From the NCBI GenBank assembly GCA_964516635.1, contig CAZEZY010000072.1, positions 1 through 12,309 of the forward strand: 12,309 nucleotides of DNA, in the 5' to 3' direction. Source of the stretch: CAZEZY01 sp964516635 (lineage in GTDB: Bacteria; Pseudomonadota; Gammaproteobacteria; Burkholderiales; Burkholderiaceae_C). Of this stretch, positions 6,145 to 12,309 are shown one piece after another. The translations under genes were made by a program, and so were the position numbers. Numbering within the stretch: position 1 is the first letter of the stretch; each line of letters starts with the position of its first letter. The notes below the pieces were generated by a model. That model saw only the letters and a list, made by a program, of their open reading frames with translations. It had not been told where the DNA came from and did no database searches.

Positions 6145-6767
6145 TGCGAGGGTTTTTCCAACGACGCCGGCAATGGCTGGCTGGGGCGGGCGCTGCCTTG
6201 CTGCTGGGCGGATTGGGGGGGCTTGGCGGTTGCAGCGACAAGCCGGCCTTCGTGGGCATCGACATCACCGGGGCCGATTACGCCACCGGTTTTGAACTCA
6301 CCGACCATCACGGCCAGAAGCGTACGCTCGCTGACTTCAAGGGCAAGGTGGTCGTCATCTTTTTCGGCTTCACCCAGTGCCCTGACGTGTGTCCCACGTC
6401 GCTGGCCGAAATGGCCCAGGCCAAGGCCCTGCTGGGCGAACAGGGTGACCGTTTCCAGGGACTGTTCATCAGCGTGGACCCGGAGCGGGACACGCCCGAG
6501 ATCATGCGGGAATACATGGCCAGCTTCGACCCGTCGTTTCTGGCGCTGTACACCGACCTGGACCGACTGCCTGATCTGGCGAAGTCGTACAAGGTCTATT
6601 ACAAAAAAGTCGATGGCCCGACACCGACCAGCTACTCGATGGACCATTCGGCGGGCAGCTACGTGTACGACACGCAGGGCCGCATCCGCCTGTACCACCG
6701 CTACAACAGTGGGCCCGATGCCCTGGCCAGCGATGTCAGACGCCTGCTGGCCGAGGCGGGTGGCTGA
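6144..6767 (+). CDS. SCO1/SenC family copper chaperone, probable lipoprotein
   Basis: SCO proteins deliver copper to, or reduce cysteines of, the CuA site of oxidase subunit II in the periplasm. The 207-residue product has a signal region with an arginine run (QRRRQWLAG, reminiscent of a Tat signal) and a lipobox ending GGC at Cys30, so a membrane-tethered lipoprotein is likely. The thioredoxin-fold domain follows. The copper ligands are all present: Cys79 and Cys83 in FFGFTQCPDVCPTSL and His168 in SMDHSAGSYVYD. VDPERDTPEI (111-120) is another SCO signature. The start is ATG 6144, overlapping the ctaB stop as TGATG; GTG 6141 or TTG 6138 would add one or two residues. It is the last gene of the assembly operon and is convergent with the next gene, 6 bases away, with no hairpin terminator visible between them. 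Confidence 0.96.
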   Translation: MRGFFQRRRQWLAGAGAALLLGGLGGLGGCSDKPAFVGIDITGADYATGFELTDHHGQKRTLADFKGKVVVIFFGFTQCPDVCPTSLAEMAQAKALLGEQGDRFQGLFISVDPERDTPEIMREYMASFDPSFLALYTDLDRLPDLAKSYKVYYKKVDGPTPTSYSMDHSAGSYVYDTQGRIRLYHRYNSGPDALASDVRRLLAEAGG

Positions 6768-6773
6768 TCGATC

Positions 6774-7808
6774 TCAGGTGCCGAGTTGGTCTTTTTGCGA
6801 GGTGAAGGCGTCAGCGTAGAACTCCTCGGCCGGCAGGCCGGCAGCCAGGTAGTCGCGCTGGGCCGATTCGATGACGATCGGTGCGCCGCAGGCGTACACC
6901 TGATGACCTGACAGATCCGGGAAATCTTCCAGCACGGCCTGGTGGACAAAGCCGGTGCGACCGCTCCAGTGGTCTTCCGCCAGGGCATCAGACACCACCG
7001 GCACGTAGCGCAGGTGGGGCATGTCGGCGCATTGGGCGCGGATCCATGCGTCCTGGTACAGATCGACCGGGCGGCGACCGCCCCAGAACAGCACGGCTGG
7101 GCGCTGGATGTTCTTGAACCGCATGTGCTGGATCAGCGCCTTGATGGGCGCAAAGCCGGTTCCTGAGGCCAGCAGGATGATGGGTTTGGTGCTGTCTTCC
7201 CGCAGATAGAAGCTGCCGTAGGGGCCTTCGATGCGCTGGATTTCCTTTTCCTTCATGGCACCGAAGACGTGGTCGGTGAACTTGCCGCCGGGCATGTGCC
7301 GGATGTGCAGCTCCATGCCGGGGGCTTCGGCCTGCAGGTGGGGCGCCGTGGCCATGGAGTAACTGCGACGGCTGCCGTCGCGCAGCAGGAATTCCACGTA
7401 CTGCCCGGCATGGTACTGGAAGGTATCGCTGGCGGGCAGTTGCAGCTTGACGATCATCACGTCATCCGACGCTTTTTCCAGCGAGGTCACTCGCACGGGC
7501 ATTTTCTTGATCGGGAAGGCGCCTGCTTCGGTCACCTGTTTCGATTCCAGCACCACATCACTGGTGGCGGTGGCGCAGCAGGTGAGCACATAGCCAGCGG
7601 CTTCTTCGTCGGTCGACAGCGCCTTGCTCTGGTGGGGGCCATGCACCACGGTGCCTTCGAGCTTCTTGCACTTGCAGGAGCCGCAGGCGCCATCCTTGCA
7701 GCCATAGGGCAGGCCAATGCCCTGTCGGATGCCGGCGGCCAGGATGGCCTCGTCGGGGTTGGCGGTGAAGGTGCGCCCGCTGGGCTGAACGGTGATCTGG
7801 AATGTCAT
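6774..7808 (-). CDS. [2Fe-2S] ferredoxin/FAD-NAD(P)H reductase (annotated type: CDP-6-deoxy-delta-3,4-glucoseen reductase)
   Basis: This is a 344-residue soluble electron-transfer reductase. Residues 1-95 are a plant-type ferredoxin domain with cluster ligands Cys37, Cys42, Cys45 (CKDGACGSC) and Cys77 (VLTCC); Cys47 and Cys78 are extra. Residues about 102-205 are the FAD domain with RSYS (148-151) and GPYG (195-198). The NAD(P)H domain follows with GTGFAP (216-221), a glycine-rich FWGGRRP (241-247) and YACGAP (305-310). The order ferredoxin-FAD-NAD matches AscD-type reductases and the reductase parts of aromatic oxygenases such as phenol hydroxylase. The deoxysugar name is usually inherited by homology: no sugar-dehydratase partner (AscC) or nucleotide-sugar gene is nearby, so the physiological acceptor is unknown. 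It is transcribed alone, divergent from the SDR gene and convergent with the SCO gene. The ATG at 7808 gives a complete ferredoxin domain. Confidence 0.9.
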   Translation of the reverse strand: MTFQITVQPSGRTFTANPDEAILAAGIRQGIGLPYGCKDGACGSCKCKKLEGTVVHGPHQSKALSTDEEAAGYVLTCCATATSDVVLESKQVTEAGAFPIKKMPVRVTSLEKASDDVMIVKLQLPASDTFQYHAGQYVEFLLRDGSRRSYSMATAPHLQAEAPGMELHIRHMPGGKFTDHVFGAMKEKEIQRIEGPYGSFYLREDSTKPIILLASGTGFAPIKALIQHMRFKNIQRPAVLFWGGRRPVDLYQDAWIRAQCADMPHLRYVPVVSDALAEDHWSGRTGFVHQAVLEDFPDLSGHQVYACGAPIVIESAQRDYLAAGLPAEEFYADAFTSQKDQLGT

Positions 7809-7876
7809 ACTTGGCGTGGGTGTGCGTAGGCGTGGCCAGGGTGGCCACCGGTTCAGCGCCCGATTCTCTCAAACTT

Positions 7877-7883
7877 GGGGAGG
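7877..7883 (+). promoter_or_regulatory. Ribosome binding site GGGGAGG for the SDR gene
   Basis: GGGGAGG is a strong anti-16S match. It lies 3 bases before ATG 7887 and 12 before ATG 7896, so neither spacing is ideal; 7887 was kept because it is the first ATG after the site. Confidence 0.55.
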
Positions 7884-7886
7884 CAC

Positions 7887-8813
7887 ATGGCTGCAATGGG
7901 TGCATTGCCCGCGCGATTCCGTCGCGAACGGGTGTTGGTGGTGGGCTGTGGCGACGTGGGCGTGCGGACCGCCCAGGTGCTGGGTGCGGGTCGGCGCATG
8001 CGCTTGCTGGCGCTGACGTCGTCGCCCGAAAGGGTGGGGGAGTTGCGGCAGCGCGGTCTGGTGCCCCTGCAGGGGAATCTGGACGACGCGAGCACACTGC
8101 GGCGCCTGAGCGGCATTGCCACCCGCGTGCTGCATCTGGCCCCCCCACCTTCCGACCATCTACCCAATTGGCGCGAGGACCCGCGTACGCGGCACCTGAC
8201 TCGCGCCCTGGCCCTGCGCAGCCGACCCGTGAAGCTGGTGTATGGCTCCACCACCGGGGTGTATGGTGACTGTGGTGGCGCCTGGGTGGACGAAACCCGG
8301 CCGACCCACGCCGCCACCCCCCGGGCCATGCGGCGCGTGGATGCCGAAGAGCGGCTGCGCTGGTGGGGCCGGGTGCTGGGCGTGGATGTGACGGTGATGC
8401 GGATTCCCGGCATCTATGCGCCCGACCGTGCCGGTGGCCCGCGGGAGCGGCTGCTTCGCGGCACGCCAGTGCTGCGTCCCGAGGACGATGTTTACACCAA
8501 CCACATTCATGCCGACGATCTGGCGCGGGCCTGTGCCCGGGCCCTGTGGTGGCGGGCCCCCCAGCGGCTGCTGAACGTGAGCGATGACACCGACCTGAAG
8601 ATGGGCGACTATTTCGACCTCGTGGCCGACCTGTACGGCCTGCCCAGGCCCGAACGCATTCCACGTGAAGGGGCCGAGCAGCGGTTGTCGCTCATGGTGC
8701 TGAGCTTCATGAACGAATCCCGTCGACTTCACAATCGGCGCATGAAGACCGAGCTGAATCTGGCGCTTCGCTATCCGACCGTCTGGGACGGGCTGCAGTC
8801 AGCCCCGGCTTAA
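7887..8813 (+). CDS. NAD(P)-binding SDR/epimerase-like protein, atypical
   Basis: The 308-residue product has an N-terminal Rossmann fold with GCGDVG at 20-25 after VLVV, and the extended-SDR features LVYGSTTGVYGD (117-128) and MRIPGIYAPDR (171-181). The C-terminal half includes NHIHADDLARA (205-215) and LLNVSDD (228-234), as in NAD-dependent epimerases. The usual catalytic YxxxK is not visible: where it would lie, about 25 residues after the STTGVYG serine, the sequence reads RAMRRVDAEERL. This, with the GxGxxG spacing, resembles the atypical YeeZ-like SDRs, which may bind cofactor without classic catalysis. The C-terminal SLMVLSFMNESRRLHNRRMK motif is one I associate with Burkholderiales members. 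The substrate is unknown. The 78-base gap to the divergent reductase gene must hold both promoters. Its TAA shares bases with the opposing antiporter stop. Confidence 0.85.
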   Translation: MAAMGALPARFRRERVLVVGCGDVGVRTAQVLGAGRRMRLLALTSSPERVGELRQRGLVPLQGNLDDASTLRRLSGIATRVLHLAPPPSDHLPNWREDPRTRHLTRALALRSRPVKLVYGSTTGVYGDCGGAWVDETRPTHAATPRAMRRVDAEERLRWWGRVLGVDVTVMRIPGIYAPDRAGGPRERLLRGTPVLRPEDDVYTNHIHADDLARACARALWWRAPQRLLNVSDDTDLKMGDYFDLVADLYGLPRPERIPREGAEQRLSLMVLSFMNESRRLHNRRMKTELNLALRYPTVWDGLQSAPA

Positions 8814-9796
8814 CCCCTTTGCCCCAGGGTGCTGAACAGAAGCCAGGCCGTGTAACCCACAAAACTCAGAACGAGCAAGCCTCCCCCGGTTCTCGAAATG
8901 CGTCCGGGGATGCCTTGATGGCTTTTCCCGAGCCAGAACAGGGCCAGCGTGAGTGCTCCCATGACCGCCATGTCCCGATACAGAACGGTGGCCTCCACCG
9001 TGAGCGGATGAATGACACCCGCCAGTCCCACCACAGCCAGGGTGTTGAACAGGTTGGAACCGAGGATGTTGCCCATGGCCAGGTCATGCTCGTTTTTGCG
9101 CGCTGCGGCAATGCAGGATGCCAGTTCGGGCAGCGATGTGCCGACCGCCACCACCGTCAGGCCGATCACGAGCTCGCTGATGCCCAGGCCTTCGGCGATG
9201 GTGACGGCGCCCCAGACCAGCAGGCGTGAACTGACAATCAACAGCACCAGACCGACTGCCAGCCAGACCCAGGCCTGACGGATGGACATGGGGTGAGCGT
9301 CCAGCTCGGCTTCGGTTTCCTGGGATAGCGTGTCCTTGCCATCGCTCAAGCCTTCCCGGATGGACCAGATCATCCATCCCGAAAAAACCACCAGGAGCAC
9401 GATCGCATCCAGCCGGCTGATGGTGAGGTCCCAGATCAGGATCACCGACAGCAGCGTGATGGCGACGAGCACGGGAAGCTCCTTGCGAAGGATCTGTGAC
9501 TGCACCACGATGGGGCTGATCAGTGCCGTGATACCCAGTATCAGGGCGATGTTCGCGATGTTGGAGCCATAGGCATTGCCCAGTGCGATTCCAGGACTGC
9601 CTTCCATGGCTGAGAGCACCGACACCGCGAGTTCGGGCGCCGAGGTGCCAAAGCCAATGATGACCGCTCCGATGAGCAGGGGAGGAAGGGAGAAATGCCT
9701 GGCCACGGCGGCTGCGCCGTCGATGAATCGGTCAGCGGACCAGACCAGGACCGCCAGGCCGGCCAGCACCGCCAGCAAAGGTAACCAGATGGACAT
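8810..9796 (-). CDS. yrbG: Calcium/sodium antiporter, YrbG-type (CaCA superfamily)
   Basis: This 328-residue inner-membrane protein is a YrbG-like cation/calcium exchanger that would expel Ca2+ in exchange for Na+. It shows the two inverted alpha repeats of the superfamily. Repeat 1 has GFGTSAPELAVS (48-59) and GNAYGSNIANIALILG (73-88); repeat 2 has AVGTSLPELASC (217-228) and GNILGSNLFNTLAVVG (242-257). The acidic residues in the APEL/LPEL motifs (Glu55, Glu224) are the expected ion ligands. About ten helices are predicted, with a polar central loop (about 148-175, GLSDGKDTLSQETEAELDAH). The ATG at 9796 is preferred because the frame open upstream to 10030 passes through the tRNA gene. It lies 34 bases downstream of the tRNA-Leu terminator, so its own promoter must be very close or it relies on read-through. 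Its stop overlaps that of the convergent SDR gene. Confidence 0.93.
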   Translation of the reverse strand: MSIWLPLLAVLAGLAVLVWSADRFIDGAAAVARHFSLPPLLIGAVIIGFGTSAPELAVSVLSAMEGSPGIALGNAYGSNIANIALILGITALISPIVVQSQILRKELPVLVAITLLSVILIWDLTISRLDAIVLLVVFSGWMIWSIREGLSDGKDTLSQETEAELDAHPMSIRQAWVWLAVGLVLLIVSSRLLVWGAVTIAEGLGISELVIGLTVVAVGTSLPELASCIAAARKNEHDLAMGNILGSNLFNTLAVVGLAGVIHPLTVEATVLYRDMAVMGALTLALFWLGKSHQGIPGRISRTGGGLLVLSFVGYTAWLLFSTLGQRG

Positions 9797-9830
9797 GAAA
9801 CGTCTGCCTTGGAATCCGTCAAAAAGACAC

Positions 9831-9861
9831 AAAAAAGGGCAACACCTTTTGGATGTTGCCC
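9831..9861 (-). terminator. Rho-independent terminator after tRNA-Leu
   Basis: Read on the minus strand, GGGCAACA pairs with TGTTGCCC (8 bp) around a 9-base loop, followed directly by TTTTTT. It starts 8 bases after the tRNA CCA end, so it ends the tRNA transcript before the antiporter gene. Confidence 0.92.
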
Positions 9862-9869
9862 TCTCGAAT

Positions 9870-9957
9870 TGGTGCCGGGGGCCGGACTCGAACCGGCACG
9901 GTGTGTTGCACCGGCAGATTTTGAATCTGCTGCGTCTACCAATTTCGCCACTCCGGC
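9870..9957 (-). tRNA. tRNA-Leu, anticodon CAA
   Basis: The 88-base gene includes an encoded CCA. Read on the minus strand it starts GCCGGAG at 9957. The anticodon arm is GCAGA-TTCAAAA-TCTGC with anticodon CAA (9923-9921), reading UUG. The long variable arm CGGTG-CAACA-CACCG marks a class II tRNA, and the T arm is GCCGG-TTCGAGT-CCGGC. The acceptor pairing GCCGGAG/CCCCGGC has an A6-C67 mismatch; the other six pairs are Watson-Crick. A hairpin terminator follows, and a -10-like CATAAT lies upstream, so it is probably a single-gene transcript. Confidence 0.97.
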
Positions 9958-9973
9958 GTTGGGGTAAGCCGGA

Positions 9974-10002
9974 ATTATGGCACAGTGCAGCCATCGTTTC
10001 GG
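9974..10002 (-). promoter_or_regulatory. Candidate sigma70 promoter of tRNA-Leu
   Basis: On the minus strand CATAAT (9979-9974, 5 of 6 to TATAAT) lies 17 bases downstream of CCGAAA (10002-9997, weak -35). Transcription would start near 9967, about 10 bases before the tRNA. The GC-rich TCCGGC just after the -10 is the discriminator type seen in stringently controlled stable-RNA promoters. Confidence 0.5.
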
Positions 10003-10044
10003 CTTTCCCGACCCCTGAACTGCCCTCCACACCGCCCGAATGCC

Positions 10045-10998
10045 ATGAGCAAGACCGTCAGCCCTGATCGCAAATCCCCGTCCAAGACCGTCCGGAAGAC
10101 CTATCCCACCATCGAGGCAGCGATTGGACAGACCCCGTTGGTGGCCTTGCAGCGTATCCAGGCCGAAGCGAATCGCATTCGGGGGAATGTGGTGCTCGGC
10201 AAGCTGGAGGGCAACAATCCCGCTGGATCGGTGAAGGATCGGCCCGCCCTGTCGATGATCCAGCGCGCGCAGGAGCGGGGGGAAATCCAGCCGGGTGACA
10301 CCCTGATCGAGGCCACGTCGGGCAATACGGGTATTGCGCTGGCCATGGCGGCCGCCATCAAGGGCTACCGCATGGTGCTGATCATGCCGGAGGACCTGAG
10401 TATCGAACGGGCACAGACCATGAAGGCCTTCGGGGCCGAGTTGATCCTCACGCCCAAAAGCGGTGGCATGGAATACGCCCGTGACCTGGCCGACAAGATG
10501 GCGCAGGAAGGCAAGGGCAGGGTGCTCGACCAGTTTGCCAACGCGGACAACCCGCGCATCCATTACGAAACCACGGGTCCCGAACTGTGGGCGCAGACCG
10601 CAGGGCAGATCACCCATTTCGTGAGTGCCATGGGGACCACCGGCACCATCACCGGTGTCTCGCGTTTCCTCAAAGAGAAGAATCCCGCCATTCGCATCAT
10701 CGGTGCGCAGCCCAGCGAAGGCTCGCGCATCCCGGGTATCCGCAAATGGCCGCAGGAATACCTGCCCCGGATCTATGACCCCTCCCATGTCGATGAACTG
10801 ATCTCTGTGAGCCAGGCCGATGCCGAGGAGATGTGCCGGAGGCTGGCCCGGGAGGAGGGGATTTTTGCCGGGATTTCCGCAGCGGGTGCCTGCTGGGTGG
10901 CCCAGCAAGTGGCGGCTCGGGTGGAGAACGCCACGATTGCTTTCATCGTGTGTGACCGCGGTGACCGCTACCTCTCGACCGGCGTGTTTCCCGCCTGA
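10045..10998 (+). CDS. cysM: Cysteine synthase B (O-acetylserine sulfhydrylase B)
   Basis: CysM is a PLP enzyme making cysteine from O-acetylserine and sulfide, or S-sulfocysteine from thiosulfate. The 317-residue product matches E. coli CysM closely in motifs recalled: IGQTPLVALQR (27-37), KLEGNNPAGSVKDRPALSMI (53-72) with the PLP lysine Lys64, the substrate loop EATSGNTGIALAM (89-101), the phosphate-binding GTTGTITG (197-204) and CDRGDRYLSTGVF at the C-terminus. The run EGSRIPGIRKWPQEYLP (225-241) is CysM-type rather than CysK-type. ATG 10045 gives an N-terminal extension of about 22 basic residues (MSKTVSPDRKSPSKTVRKTY) relative to E. coli; no later ATG precedes the domain. An out-of-frame ATG sits at 10040. 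No strong ribosome site is seen. The frame is open back to 9985, overlapping the tRNA promoter. It lies 66 bases ahead of the tusA-type gene, suggesting linked sulfur metabolism. Confidence 0.95.
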   Translation: MSKTVSPDRKSPSKTVRKTYPTIEAAIGQTPLVALQRIQAEANRIRGNVVLGKLEGNNPAGSVKDRPALSMIQRAQERGEIQPGDTLIEATSGNTGIALAMAAAIKGYRMVLIMPEDLSIERAQTMKAFGAELILTPKSGGMEYARDLADKMAQEGKGRVLDQFANADNPRIHYETTGPELWAQTAGQITHFVSAMGTTGTITGVSRFLKEKNPAIRIIGAQPSEGSRIPGIRKWPQEYLPRIYDPSHVDELISVSQADAEEMCRRLAREEGIFAGISAAGACWVAQQVAARVENATIAFIVCDRGDRYLSTGVFPA

Positions 10999-11036
10999 TG
11001 GACCCTGCAGCGTCCCTTGCCAGGGGCGTCACGAAC

Positions 11037-11042
11037 TACAAT
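11037..11042 (+). promoter_or_regulatory. Candidate -10 element TACAAT for the TusA-family gene
   Basis: TACAAT (5 of 6 to consensus) lies 22 bases before the start codon. The best -35-like match, TTGCCA (11017-11022), is only 14 bases upstream, shorter than the usual 16-18, so this promoter is tentative; read-through from cysM is equally possible. Confidence 0.35.
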
Positions 11043-11064
11043 ATCGCCCCAAAGGATCCAGATC

Positions 11065-11292
11065 ATGAACGTTGACCGAGAACTCGACGCCCGTGGGCTC
11101 AACTGCCCATTGCCCATTCTGAAGGCCAAGAAAGCCCTGGCCGAAATGACCAGTGGCCAGACGCTCAAGGTCATTGCCACCGATTCGGGTTCGGTGCGTG
11201 ATTTCCAGGCCTTCGCCAAGCAGACTGGCAACGAATTGCTGGATCAGGACGCGACCGGCCCGGACTACGTGTCGGTCTTGCGCCGCCGTTAA
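11065..11292 (+). CDS. tusA: TusA/SirA-family sulfur carrier protein
   Basis: TusA-family proteins carry a persulfide on a cysteine and pass it to partners, for example in tRNA 2-thiouridine synthesis, molybdopterin formation or general sulfur trafficking. The 75-residue product is full length for the family. The signature is LDARGLNCPLPILKAKKAL (7-25) with the persulfide cysteine Cys14 in the CPxP motif. SGQTLKVIATDSGSVRDFQAF and the closing YVSVLRRR complete the two-layer fold. AAAGGA (11051-11056) supports ATG 11065; the frame is open to 11017 but without a ribosome site there. Because several paralogues (TusA, YeeD, YedF) share these motifs, the exact role is unproven; no tusBCDE or dsr genes are in view. 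It sits after cysM and is convergent with valS, 4 bases away. Confidence 0.9.
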   Translation: MNVDRELDARGLNCPLPILKAKKALAEMTSGQTLKVIATDSGSVRDFQAFAKQTGNELLDQDATGPDYVSVLRRR

Positions 11293-11296
11293 AGCC

Positions 11297-12309
11297 TCAG
11301 CCACCCAGGCGCTGCAGTTGATCCTGCAGCTTGGTCAGTGTGGCGCTGAAGTCGGTCACGCGCTTCTTTTCCTGCTCGATCACCGTGGGCGGTGCTTTGG
11401 CCACGAAGGCTTCGTTGCCGAGTTTGGCGTTGGCTTTCGTGATTTCGCCCTGTAGGCGAGCCACTTCCTTGGTCAGACGGGCTTTTTCAGCTTCCACGTC
11501 GATTTCCATGAACAGGCACAGGCGGGCCACGTCGTCACCCATGCCCGCCACCGCGACGGGAGCGGCCTGTGCGGCAGCACTCCAGCTGGCTTCATCGGCA
11601 AACACCTTGACTTCACTCAGCTTGGCCAGCGCCTGAAGCACCGGAGCCACACCCCTCAGGAAGGCGGCGCCTTCAGGGGTGCTGGCCACAGCGTACAGCG
11701 GCAGGCGCTGGGCCGGGGACACGTTCATCTCACCGCGAAGGTTGCGGCAGGCGTCCACCAGGGTCTTGAGCTGCGCCACTTGGGCCTCGGCGGCTTCGTC
11801 GATGCGGCTGGGCTCACTCACCGGGTAGGCGGCAATGCTGACCGATGCCCCCGCGCGCCCCGCGACGGGCGCCACCTTCTGCCACAGCTCTTCGGTGATG
11901 AAGGGGATGATGGGATGGGCCAGGCGCAGAATGGTTTCCAGCGTGCGGATCAGGGTGCGGCGGGTGCCGCGCTGCTGCTCGGCGTTGCCGGTCTGGATCT
12001 GTACCTTGGCGATTTCGAGGTACCAGTCGCAGAACTCGTTCCAGACGAATTCGTAGATCGTGTTGGCCACGTTGTCGAGCCGGTACTCGGCAAAGCCTTT
12101 GGCCACCTCGGCTTCCACGCGCTGCAGACGCGACACGATCCAGCGGTCGGCCTGGCTGAAGCTCAGGTAGCCGTGGGCCTTGCCGCCCACCACGCAATCG
12201 GCTTTGGTGTGCTCCATGAGGCCGCAGTCGTGGCCTTCGCAGTTCATGAGCACGAAGCGGGTGGCGTTCCAGAGCTTGTTGCAGAAGTTGCGGTAGCCCT
12301 CGCAGCGCT
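11297..12309 (-). CDS. valS: Valyl-tRNA synthetase, C-terminal part (5' end outside window)
   Basis: This class I synthetase charges tRNA-Val. The visible 336 residues are the C-terminal third, and the gene continues beyond base 12309. The first residues, RCEGYRNFCNKLWNATRFVLMN, are the usual ValRS transition into the anticodon-binding domain. Then come SQADRWIVSRL, the diagnostic NEFCDWYLEIAK and HPIIPFITEELWQ. The end is the ValRS coiled-coil arm (EKARLTKEVARLQGEI onward, to DQLQRLGG) that contacts the tRNA. The catalytic HIGH and KMSKS motifs and the editing domain lie outside the window. A TGA at 11299-11297 closes it. It ends 4 bases from the convergent tusA stop, with no hairpin plus T run between them, so the two transcripts probably overlap at their ends. 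Confidence 0.97.
   Translation of the reverse strand, partial: RCEGYRNFCNKLWNATRFVLMNCEGHDCGLMEHTKADCVVGGKAHGYLSFSQADRWIVSRLQRVEAEVAKGFAEYRLDNVANTIYEFVWNEFCDWYLEIAKVQIQTGNAEQQRGTRRTLIRTLETILRLAHPIIPFITEELWQKVAPVAGRAGASVSIAAYPVSEPSRIDEAAEAQVAQLKTLVDACRNLRGEMNVSPAQRLPLYAVASTPEGAAFLRGVAPVLQALAKLSEVKVFADEASWSAAAQAAPVAVAGMGDDVARLCLFMEIDVEAEKARLTKEVARLQGEITKANAKLGNEAFVAKAPPTVIEQEKKRVTDFSATLTKLQDQLQRLGG

Noticed and set aside
9541..10908. 455-codon minus-strand open frame covering cysM, the tRNA and part of the antiporter
   Set aside because: It crosses a tRNA gene and its terminator and lies antisense to cysM; the protein has no coherent domain.
11009..11029. Imperfect hairpin GCGTCCCT-TGCC-AGGGGCGT after cysM
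   Set aside because: Short stem with a bulge and no T tract, so not supportable as a rho-independent terminator.
11309..11334. Inverted repeat CTGCAG-TTGATC-CTGCAG as terminator for the TusA gene
   Set aside because: No T run follows on either strand, and it lies within the coding sequence for the valS coiled coil.

Overview
The window is a piece of a GC-rich betaproteobacterial chromosome, most likely from the order Burkholderiales. This rests on gene content: an aa3-type cytochrome c oxidase locus in the order ctaD, tiny membrane protein, ctaG, DUF2970, ctaE, DUF2909, SURF1, membrane SCO-like protein, ctaA, ctaB, SCO is characteristic of that order. Genus cannot be fixed from the sequence alone. 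I see no transposase, integrase, phage gene, CRISPR array or long repeat. It reads as core housekeeping DNA.

Bases 1-2343 are the end of a plus-strand structural and copper-assembly operon: the C-terminus of oxidase subunit I, a 38-residue single-span protein missed by length cut-offs (TTG start), the CuB chaperone CtaG/Cox11, a DUF2970 membrane protein and subunit III. A symmetric hairpin with A and T tracts (2357-2390) closes this operon and also a small convergent gene, a DUF2909 twin-transmembrane protein (2397-2621, minus).

Bases 2637-6767 are a second, very tightly packed plus-strand unit for cofactor assembly: SURF1, a membrane-anchored SCO-like protein, heme A synthase CtaA, heme O synthase CtaB and a SCO lipoprotein. 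Joints are a 34-base gap, a 1-base gap, a 4-base overlap (ATGA) and a 1-base overlap (TGATG). Together the two units supply heme O, heme A, CuB and CuA to the oxidase.

Bases 6774-9957 hold a minus-strand [2Fe-2S]/FAD reductase, convergent with the SCO gene; a divergent plus-strand atypical SDR-fold epimerase-like gene; a minus-strand YrbG-type calcium/sodium antiporter whose stop codon overlaps that of the SDR gene; and a minus-strand tRNA-Leu(CAA) with its own promoter-like sequence and terminator.

Bases 10045-12309 hold cysM (cysteine synthase B) and a TusA-family sulfur carrier on the plus strand, then the C-terminal third of valyl-tRNA synthetase on the minus strand, running off the window. 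The points most worth a second look are the membrane SCO-like protein with putative copper ligands, the sub-50-residue oxidase protein, the reductase beside the heme A operon, and the acceptor-stem mismatch in the tRNA. I found no convincing sign of a wholly new system.
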